Below, piece by piece: positions 34,301-44,200 of a stretch of 64,000 nucleotides of DNA (position 1 is the first letter of the stretch; each line of letters begins with the position of its first letter). Under the pieces are notes generated by a model. It worked only from the letters and a program-made list of their open reading frames with translations, had not been told where the DNA came from and searched no databases. The translations under genes and the position numbers were made by a program. The stretch is taken from positions 1,674,001-1,738,000 of the forward strand of contig JBAJFG010000487.1 in the NCBI GenBank assembly GCA_037903475.1. Reading direction: 5' to 3'. Source of the DNA: Ancylostoma caninum. Lineage: Eukaryota > Nematoda > Chromadorea > Rhabditida > Ancylostomatidae.

Positions 34301-34402
34301 TACTTCGAGGAAGTGAAATTCCGTATTTAGGTTGAACGGGCATTTGTTCATACAGATTACGAGTACGAACATCAACCTGAAGATGAGCATAAAGTTGTTT
34401 AA
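28375..34402 (+). CDS. Cation diffusion facilitator transporter, DxxxD (Mn) type (14 exons)
   Basis: Exons: 28375-28664, 29553-29736, 29817-29906, 30212-30388, 30521-30639, 30700-30805, 30864-31031, 31225-31318, 31383-31482, 31553-31651, 31706-31847, 32376-32456, 32531-32620, 34331-34402. All phases agree; 603 aa with no internal stop. A long hydrophilic N-terminus (about 290 residues, acidic and Ser/Pro-rich, then KKPKKEVSDYYKKQNELLE) precedes the CDF core. TM2 carries DSCVD and TM5 carries DHRND, both DxxxD. This is the metal-site signature of the manganese branch of the family, whereas zinc members have HxxxD. YPRGRTRLEPL after TM2 is the usual CDF loop. The C-terminal cytosolic domain starts VCIDHDPRISHLDTVYVYHF. 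Expected role: export of Mn2+ (or similar) from the cytosol into an organelle or out of the cell by proton exchange. Intron 13 (1.7 kb) hosts two MITEs. Metal specificity is inferred from the motif. Confidence 0.93.
32725..32940. repeat. Palindromic MITE, family M1 (copy 2)
   Basis: Left GTCTGGTCTGCCCCGCCGCA and right CAGCTGGTCTGCTGCGGCGC...GATGCGGCGCGGCAGA, with the M1 spacer phrase GACAAAGACACAAAGAAAAC. It lies in intron 13 of the transporter gene. Ends are approximate. Confidence 0.75.
33428..33712. mobile_element. hAT-type MITE with perfect 8-bp target duplication
   Basis: Element 33436-33704 (269 bp) begins CAGTGGCGGACGCAG and ends CTGCGTCCGCCACTG, a perfect 15-bp terminal inverted repeat. 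It is flanked on both sides by GAATGCGC (33428-33435 and 33705-33712). An 8-bp target duplication with CAG-type ends is characteristic of hAT transposons. Inside are a G/C homopolymer block and AT-rich filler with no transposase. The perfect duplication suggests a recent insertion, in intron 13 of the transporter gene. Confidence 0.9.
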
Positions 34403-35053
34403 AATGTAAAAATTGTTGTTTTAGTTTCCATCCGCTCGTTTTACTTGATTTTTTTTTGTTTGTGCGGATGCACCTTAGATTTTTACTTCTTAGTATATTT
34501 CAATTAATTCCTCTTTGATTTAATTTCCCCTTGCATTTATTCATTTCATTCTGGTCTGTTTTTGCATAACCCCTGTGCTTTTAATATCTTCGTATAATAT
34601 TGTGACCTGTTAACATGCATAATGACTCCATAGTGCCTAATAAGCACGAAACCTCTGTTGATCTTCAGTCCTTAAGTGTTTTCGTTATCAGTTCCCCCAT
34701 GATTGTTGTGGTTCGTCCCTTTTTTAGTGTAGATGCCGCCGTAGTGAGTTGTTTCGCCTACTCGTTTCGGTTTTATAGCATGTTAGAGACATTTATTTTA
34801 GCGTACCAGAACGTAACTTTTTTCTAACTGATAGATGCCGTCAGATTCGGTAGGACAATGACAGCCAGCTTTACCTGCAAGTTATACGATTCACGGACAG
34901 TTTTATAGATCTTAATAGGATAACTAGAGACCTACGATTCGGGTGAATACTTCTTGTATCTGTTTTACTTAGGTTAAGCCTCTTAGAACTTGCAAATGTT
35001 AAGATATAGATTGAATGGCGATGAGATTCTCATTCCCCTGCATAACTACTGTT

Positions 35054-35059
35054 AATAAA
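35054..35059 (+). terminator. Poly(A) signal AATAAA of the CDF gene
   Basis: First canonical AATAAA on the plus strand after the stop at 34402, giving a 3' UTR of about 650 bases. There are weaker AATAAG-like words before it, so a shorter UTR is possible. Confidence 0.5.
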
Positions 35060-35099
35060 AGCATAATCTAACGGAAAATGTAGTATTAAGAAATACCTC

Positions 35100-35105
35100 T
35101 TTATT
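35100..35105 (-). terminator. Poly(A) signal AATAAA of the eight-helix membrane gene
   Basis: AATAAA on the minus strand about 120 bases after the stop at 35224. It faces the plus-strand signal at 35054-35059. Confidence 0.55.
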
Positions 35106-35223
35106 CAGATTTGCATTTGTTTTATAGCATATATGTATCCTTGTAATGAAAATTTTTATAAATCTGATCTTGTACTCCATGTAGAAGAGAATCTGTGAAA
35201 ACAATATTTATAAGGTGTTTTCC

Positions 35224-38200
35224 TCAAAAACTCGTTCTTTGCTGAGGATATTCCAGAGTGGGCGCAGACGACGCGGTAGTTGTGGAATGGCTTCGAAGTG
35301 AGATTATAGTGGTGATGAATTGAACAGAGATCAGGAACAGGAGCGCAATGATGAAGGCGTAGAGCAGCACAACACTAAAATTAGTGAATAGCTGACGACA
35401 ATCGATCAATATCTATCGATTTTTGAGCCAAGCAATATGGCAGATTGACCGCGCCGCAGCCGCACACCTCAGTGTGAACCCGGCATGCGACGCCTTTATT
35501 ACTCTATGTATTTGTTGAGCTTGAAGGTGCTATGTACCTAATATAAATGGGAAAATGAACAGTTGAGAAAAAAACCGGGACACTAAAACTACTGTTTCCG
35601 CGCTATCCTTTACCTGGTAATTCGCTAGTAACATAATTCTAGTGAATGCTGAAACTTTAACCCTTTGAAGCTTTTGAAGACACCGTCCTACCCCAAAATA
35701 GTTACTGAGATTTTCACGAGGAAAGAATCCTCAGGAGCTCCTGATTACAATGGTATACGTGATTCTGTGCAAACCTGTCGAAAAACCCGTTTTTGAACTC
35801 CTTTTTTGAGGAGCTTGTGGGCGAGCCGAGGAGCGAGGACGAGATTTCCGCGGAGTGCGCTTCCGGGAGCGACCCTTCAGAGAATTTGTGCACTTTGTGA
35901 GTGTTTCTTACCAATCGCTCTTGAAGAGGATAAGGGGTCTCCTGCTTGTGTGACCAACGAGAAATTTTACGATGGGAAACCCAGTAGTACCGCCTTGGCT
36001 CCGCCCACAAGCTCCACAAAGTTAGGGCTCGAAGACGGGTTTTCCGGCAGTTTTGCGCCGAATCACCTATGTTGGTGTAATCAGCAGCTCCTGGAGATTT
36101 TTTCATATGAAAATCTCAGAAACGATTCTAAAGTGGGACCGCACCTTTAACATCAAGTGCAAATCTTGGATCTACGTTCTTCAGCTTCATGATGCCATAA
36201 TCTAACTGAAGGTTTTCATTGCCGCTCATATTGACATGTGCATGTCCTTTCCTCCTCTAGACCCGGCCATACTGATACAGTACGTATCAAAATTAAGTAT
36301 CCACCCAAAAACTATAAGTAACAAAGTTCCAAAACATCCGATTGAGACGGAATCACTTCCATTCGCTTTGGTAAATACGACAACACCTTACTAAAATATT
36401 CTTACATGGTCACTCATGTTTTCTCATAACGTACATGCTAGCTATCACATTTTGCTTGTATCAAAATTAAGTATCCACTTTGAAGCAGACCATTTTTCTT
36501 TATCTGAAAGTGGGTATAAAAGGCAGATATTTTTGCATACTTCACTTATTGCTCTCTGCCAAGAATCTTTGCCGTCGAAACCTTCTAAGCTCCGCTGAAC
36601 AGGCACAAATTCGAGCCTTACATGACGCAGGATTCTCCAATCGAACAATCGTGGCTCAGTTGGGTCGCTCTCATGGATTTGTGGACAGGTATCTGCGAAA
36701 CCCATCTACATACCACAAGCAGCCTAATTCCGGTCGCCCTAAGCTGCTAACCCCCAACGATAGCAGAATGATCAAGAGGCTGTAGTCGGATTCCATGTTG
36801 AGCTTCGCTCAGATGTGGGCTCAGTTGGATTTAAACATTTCAAGAATGACCAGGTGGAGATCGGTCCGTCGGAACTGCAACATCATAAGAGAAGTAATGC
36901 TGAAGGCTCCAAGCTTGACCCCCTAGCACAGAGAAGCACCTCTGCTCTTCGCCAAAAATAACATGACAACGCAATGGGACAAGGCGCCTTAGATGATGAT
37001 GATGTCGATGTTCAAAATTTATTCAGATTGATGTCAATTTAACATATCTGATTCCCAGGTAATCTCCAGTGATGAAAATGAATTCAATCTGGATGACCTA
37101 GATTGGTACCGTCATTATTGGAGGGACTTAAGGAAGGAGCCACTCATGTCCTCAAGGCGCACCTCTGGTGGCGGTTCGCTTATGACTTGTGCCGCGTTCA
37201 GAAGTTCAGGAAAATTTGAATTGGCGCTTGTTTCCACGAGAATGGACTCCACCGAATACCAAGAAGTTCTGGAAACGCATCTGCTACCTTTTTTGAGAGG
37301 TGCTAGGCGCCATTCTCTCGTCTTCCAGCAAGATAACGCCGCCGTCCACGTGTCTCACTCAACAAGAAGTTGGCTCCAGGAGCACTGCGTGCGTACAATT
37401 GACTGGCCGGCGTGTTCGCCAGACTGTAACCCAGTTGAGAACATGTGGGGCGTAATTGTACGCCAAGTTTATCAGAATAACAAGCAGTACAACACGGTCG
37501 ACGATTTGAAATCGGCGATTCTGGAGGCTTGGGACCAGATTGACCACAACATCATACAAAATCTCGTAAAAAGTATGCCACGAAGGATTTTCGAAGTCAT
37601 CCGCAACGATGGTGGACCGATCGATTATTGAATGTCCGGTTATAATGATAAATTTGTTCAACAGTCGTAAGTGGATACATAATTTTGATACAAACAAAAA
37701 ATTTTCATGTACAAGAATTCCGAGCCAAACGGTGGAAATTAGTGGAAACAAAGGATATAGGGTTTATGCAATAAGAGAATCCTATGGAGCAAGTTCCCTT
37801 TTGTGGTAACCAATATGAGCTAAAATATTGATCAACTCGGGGTGGATACTTAATTTTGATACGCACTGTATGCTATGCGCCGTTTCTCCCCCAAATTTCA
37901 GCCCTTGAGTGAAAGAAAACGTACTTGACTTGTGCAACGGGGTATATACTATTGTCGATGGCAAGTACACGTGAATTGACGAGCACTGCCGCGAGGCGAG
38001 ACGGGGAGAGCAATTGACCGAGAGCCAACAGACAAATTCTAGAGTACAATTACGGACTTCACGATTACGATTACGCTAAATTGCGGAGAGTTTACATCTG
38101 AACTCACATTTGTATAATAGCCGACGCGATTACTAGGCTTTGATTTCGTTGTACAGCGGAGACGAAGAAGAACACCGATGCTAGCAGAACATAACTGGCA

Positions 38201-41200
38201 ACGATTACCTCCTTCAGGGCGAATGAGTAAAGTGCGGGCTGGTTGGCCACGGCCGGTGAAGACTTCCTGGAAATCACACGGATTCCGAAGTTATGGGAAG
38301 GTCTAGAAGTAAAACTCGTACCACTGAGTAACATTTGTGAGTGATCGTGAAGTTGCATAGCCGGAAAAGCAGCACACAGTAGCGGCAATCAACGCTGTAC
38401 CCAACGCCAGACACACCCCGATGATGTCACCCTGGAAATTTATACTTATACTGCTTATACTGCAATTTTTTGGAGAATTAAGCATAGCTCCTTCAGTCGC
38501 TGAGGTACGGCAACATTGATTTTAGTACATAATGATTGCGAGCGACGCATCGCTGGCGCGCTCGCAGATGCCATCGGCAACCAATCGATACGCACCAAAA
38601 TCACTGTCGACGTGGCGGCATTTACCGAAAGCGCCACAGCATCACATTTTTTTTTTTGAAATTATAATCCGAATAAGAGCACTACTACTCACCATTAGGC
38701 CTCGTTTTTGATGTTACGCAACAACTACAATACAAATAACATGCCTACCGTTTAGTGCTAGGTTTCTCAATTTGCAATTTTCTGCGCAAGTGCATAAGTC
38801 CTTTTGTTTTCGAAAGGACTCATTGCAGGCACGCGTGGGTTTGCAAGATATTAGGACAGAGGCTGCCGTCTCCTTGAAAGCAGAAAACAAAGCGTAGGCC
38901 GATGAAAGAAGCGAGGGGGGGGGGGCACAATCATTTCTAAAGAGAGCAGGAAATATTGGGACTAAATTAAAATTGACTGATGTGATGATAGAATTCGGTG
39001 ATGGTCAACCACTCCTGCATCACAGAATGCGCCCGTTTGGTGTGCCGCGCCGCACTACCCACGCGGCGCGGAAGACCGTACGCTTGGCTGAAGTTCGTTG
39101 CCGGTGTTGAAGTTTGCTTATTTTTTCACATGAGAGTTTCAGAATGGAGACAAAGACACAAAGAAAGCAGAAGGGGACACCGCACCATCGACAACAATGG
39201 CGTCCAGCTGGTCTGCCGCGCTGCGTAGGTGGTGCGACGCGGCAGACAGGGCGAGCGGTAGTCTGTGATGCAGTACTAATTGGCCAACACTGTTTGTGAA
39301 TAGAAACGAGTAAAAATACGACTGAAAGTTCTGAACTGGTAGAGTTTCTTAAAAATAATGGTCCTCGACAAATAAAAGGACAGGAGCACTGAACAATGCA
39401 CACCCTGACATAGTTACTTACAGTAAGCATTTGCTGTGACCTACACACCTTTAATTGTCGAGAATACGGTAGAAGTTGTGTTGCAGCGATACATAGCGTG
39501 ATTGATGGAAGGATAATGGCACCGAATGCAGCAGCACACAGTAAAATCACGTAGATCAAATACGATGACCTGAAATCGATTTTAAGGTCATTGTACGCTA
39601 TAATTTCTGGAAATCTGATTTAAAATCTGATAAAAATAGGGTTTTAGTGGATTTTCAAGAGTTGTGTCATAAAACGACAGTAGAATAACAATAAAAAAGT
39701 CACTAACAAAACGTTTCATAAGGGGGTATTGTGACTTCCCTTATTTACTTGTTTATTTATTTATTCTCTTATTTATTTGATACGCCCACAGGCGCGCCAC
39801 AAGCTCAGGAATCTTGGTCTGCGAGATAAAACCATAGAGGATAAAAAAGAACAAACAGAAAAAAAAAACAAACAAGAACAGAAAAAAAGAGGAAAACTCC
39901 CACTGACCTAGGTAGTAACCAGTAATCAGAAATGTAAGGGTGAGGAGTTAGGTCCAGGAAAAAGTAATATTGTAGTGCTTGTATGCTTTTCCATGTTCAG
40001 TGGAAGTGCTCGGCGCTGTGAAAATGAGGCTAATATTTATGAATTTTGCGAAAGTTTGTATAAGTTTTTTTAAAAGAAGATTGTCCAACTTCCCACATCC
40101 TTCCATGGATATAGCCATTCATTTGGCTAGGAAACTACTCATATTTGTATTTAACTTCCTTATGTACCACACCGCTGAAGTAAACCATAACACCAAGGAA
40201 ATGAGAAGGAAATGGGGCAAAAAGGCAATACACCTAAATTACTGGAAGTCTTTCAGGCTACGGGTGCATCATTGGAAGGACGGGTAAACTCATATCCATG
40301 GGTATAGGTAATCTTGGGTGGCAGTCGGATACAGGGGCCGCATACATCATTGAGATTACTCAGGGTACAAGAGGTACAATCCGGTCCGGCAGCCACTGCA
40401 AATGGGCGCCGGCGGGCGCCGGCCGCCGCCACCCTCCGGCGCCCCGGTATTAGTGAGCTATAAATCACTCGAGCTTGGGAGAAAGCGAAGAAAAATACAA
40501 TTTTAGTCCATAGTAGACAGGGTAGATAAGCCTAACCCTAAGCTTAAGAATGGGTTTAACGCTTAGGCTTAGGCTTCACAGGAGTGGCCCCACCCAACTA
40601 CCTTTTCACCTAAATTTCTAAGATAAACTGCGATAAGTGTAAGTGTAATTAAGATTGGACACCATTTGTATGTTGCATCGCGTGCGCGCATAGCTCAGTG
40701 GGTTGAGCGAATGATCGACGTTGTGGTGGTCAGGGGATCGAATCCTGCCCTGTGACCCGTTTTGCAAATACATATAGTATGCTCCCCACGGCTGCTGCAG
40801 TTATCTAACAAACACCAGTGGAAAAAGTAGCCCGGATGGCTCAGTGGTTAGAGCGGCAGATTGCAATCTGTCCCTATCGCTGGTTCCACTCCGTTGGAGA
40901 TCCAGAGTTAAGTATCGCAGTGTTTGGGGTTCACTGCTTGGAACGTCCCCCGTGATCTCCTTCGGGTAGTCCAGGAAGGCATCCGGCAACGTTTTGCATA
41001 AATTTCGAAGATAAACTACGATAAGTGTAAGTGCTAGTAATAGTAATAGTGTAAGTAATAGTGAAAAACCACTTTTTCAAAGTTGAGGGAAACCGGGAGA
41101 GAGTAACTCCGCCGTAAAGAACTGCTCCACAAAAGATAAATGACAGCGGTAGAACTACTTCGCAATGGATATGGAACAATTTATACGGATTTCAATTATT

Positions 41201-44200
41201 TCTGAGGATCCCTAATTGGATGAGCTTCATTATTCAGATGTGATAACTGAAGTACTTTGTCCATCTATAGAAGAATAACGGCCATTCCTGTATTCACGAA
41301 GCAGTGTACTATACTAATGCATCCGAGCCCATACAACATAAGTATGGGTAAACATGTTGATGGGTGTCAGTTCAAGGGTAAATGGGGTACAAAGCTTTTA
41401 ATTTATTTCTGAAGAAATTTCGAAGAATTGGCAGGCCACTCTCGAGGAGGGGGGGGGGGGTGGGACAGTGCGTCCAGTATTGGTGCTAGGTAAAGGGTCG
41501 ATTTGAGCGTTTGAGCGCATTAGCACGTTTACCATGGGTAATCTCAACGATGAATCCAGCTCTGAGATTATGTACAAAAATGCACAGAAAACACTGAAGA
41601 ACACCAGAAATGACGAAGATTCCTGTAATCCCGGAACTTTGCTGTGGTATGCAAATACCTATGAGTAATCGTATACTCCCATTGTCCCTCACATCTATCG
41701 CGCCCGTCGTTTTCAACACGTGGCTCTGCACGGTCCGCGATTATTTCGGAGGATTTGTCGGAGGAGCCTCCGTGGTTGGAACTGGTTACGAATCTCCGGC
41801 TGGCTGACACCACCAAGTGCATTGCAAATATGACCAGTCACGCGTACGCATAAATAGGCTGAATGTAAAAAGTGAAATTTCCTGCCACATACTAGGAAGT
41901 CTACTTTTCGTGGCGGCAAAAAATTCACGGAACCTGAGAATGGGCCGGTTTGTGAACGTGGTCTGGAAATTCGTCCACTTCCTATTTCTCTGGTTTTTAT
42001 TCGGAGTACTGCTATCGAAATGTCACGCTTCAAAAAGGAAATACTTAATATTTCGGAGCAATCAAAGCGTTTTTTGCTTTCTCCTTCAAACTCTGCGTCT
42101 CTAGCATGCATCTACCTATCTCTTAATCAAAAAGAAAAATTTCCAAAAATATCGAAAAACTTGAAAAATCAAAAAATTGGTGCAGTTTTTCCCAGCATAG
42201 TGCAATGGAGCAGCAGATACACCCATTTGTATGTTTCTCTGCGTCTCCAGTTATAAATTATCTCTAACTCGAGAAGAAATCCCGGAAATCGAGTGCTGAA
42301 AAATTGAAAAAAAAAACTCATGCGGTTTCACCCTAGTTGGTATATGTTTCATTGGAACATCAGACACACCCATCCGTATGCTTCTCTGCGTCTCTCTACA
42401 TTACCTGTTCTCCTCGCTGAACTATAGCATTCTGGTTGTACTATTGGAAGCATGCATGAATAAGTACTACATGTAGCTCTTGAGAAGCAGATCAACAAGT
42501 GGGTGGTGTTGAATTGGAACATGGCTTTTTATCTGTTCATTTATATATGTAACTATTTTTTTACTTCTTAGACTACCTATTTATTTATTTGTTTATTTGT
42601 TTGTTTATTCATTTATATATTTAGCCATATATTTATCCATTATATTTTCATTCCGGGACCGTTGACCTTAATTGAATTCTTCGTGTGGTTATGGTCTGAA
42701 GATGGTGTGTACCTCTGCCTCAAAACTGTCATAGCAATCAATAAAATCAATAAGATCTGACGGGTTGCTATTGGTCAGAGGGCATTTTTCATATCAGAGC
42801 TTTTTATTTCCTTCCTCTTATATTGTAAATTGTTATTCAGAGTTTATAAGTATTTTCAGATGCAATCTATGTTTTGATATACAATAGATTTTTTGAAAGT
42901 TGTGCACAATCAATATGTTTTTTTTTTTACATATAATATCACACCTATCTAAGGTTTGTGATCATACAATTCATTCAAGAAAAAAATTTGAAGAAAAATT
43001 ATGAAAAAAAATTATCAAGTTCCGCAGAACTGGGGCATCTTCGCGAAATTTTGAAACCAATCGATAAATCAATAACCCTAAAACGAACGCACATTTGATA
43101 CCATTCATGCATTTGCACAAACGTCTGATTGAGCTCTATGGCAACAGCATGTACACTGGGCAGCCATTGCAAAACGGCCAGTGAACAGAACGTGATATGG
43201 ATGCACTGAAATAAATTCGATTATCGATTAGATTACATGGAAAATCGATAATCGACGTACCTGATAGTATCTGCGATTCTCCCTGGTAAGCGGCCAAAAA
43301 CCGGCTATAGCAGCAACGCATTGAAACGCGGCCGGGATCAGCACCGAGATTGCAGATCGGATTTTTAGCGTCCGCGAACCTGAACGTTATGGTTTACAGT
43401 CGCGTGAAAAATCAATAGTGGCTGAGCCACACCCACTTTCATTTTGTTCATCCAGTGGAAGAGGTCCGTCAGGCCTTTCAAAATCGACGAGTGAGTTCGA
43501 TAATAGGCGGTCCTGCAAGTGGTACAGCCTATTTCAGCGGAGAAATAGCATGCCGCAAGATGATCTGAGTCCCGCCCACAAAAAAAAACGTGCAGTAGCA
43601 GGTTATGGGTGTTATAACGTGTATAAACTTGATTTTCGACAGGTAAGTTCGATCGAGTTGTCTACATTTCTGGAATTTTAATGAAGGAATGAATTGCCAC
43701 AAAATATGCGGGGACCAGTTTTCGCCCAAATCAAATTCCATATAAAAGTATGGGGACCAGTTCTCGCTCACCTGAAAAAGTTCTCGAAGACGAAGCACAG
43801 CTAGTAGTATGAGTCCAATCGATATTGTCAATTGAATAAGTGGCAACAGACAATAGGCGATCAATGATGGTGTCAGTCGCCTTTTACTGTAAATTACGCT
43901 TATTGAACGATATTGATTTGTGGGGTTCCTACGTGTTGAAACCCCACCCCTCTTGGAACAGTATTCAACGTACCAATTCATAGGCTCAGCTGGCGTAGCG
44001 TGAGCGTTTACAATCGGATGAGCGCTCGACGCCGGCGACGGTGTGTCCGGCTCGTCCAGGAAACGAAATTCGTCATAGATCGGAAAATCAATGTTGCAGG
44101 CGATCAATATATCGATCTGTATTGAATTTGCCTACCGTTTCGATCGCGTTCTCCCTGAATGTGTCGAGTCGGGTGATACTTCGTTTCTGTCGCTAAAAAA

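Noticed and set aside
40684..40899. Two functional tRNA genes
   Set aside because: Box A and box B motifs are present, but the arms pair poorly and both modules are part of a repeat found again in inverted form; better read as tRNA-derived repeat heads.
40801..40989. Open frame antisense to tRNA-like head 2, also present in the inverted copy at 51113-51303
   Set aside because: Differences between the two copies change amino acids, and the frame simply crosses the tRNA-like region; conservation is that of the repeat DNA.
43529..44107. Single 192-codon open frame as a stand-alone gene
   Set aside because: Its first codon is not ATG, it starts after a splice acceptor, and it runs past a membrane helix into intron sequence; it is exon 3 of the membrane gene plus read-through.
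44136..44192. Possible extra exon of the membrane gene between exons 2 and 3 (a readable 19-codon frame with an acceptor-like TTTTTTAG)
   Set aside because: It would leave an intron of only 19 bp before the next exon, too short to be spliced; exon 2 joins exon 3 directly in phase.
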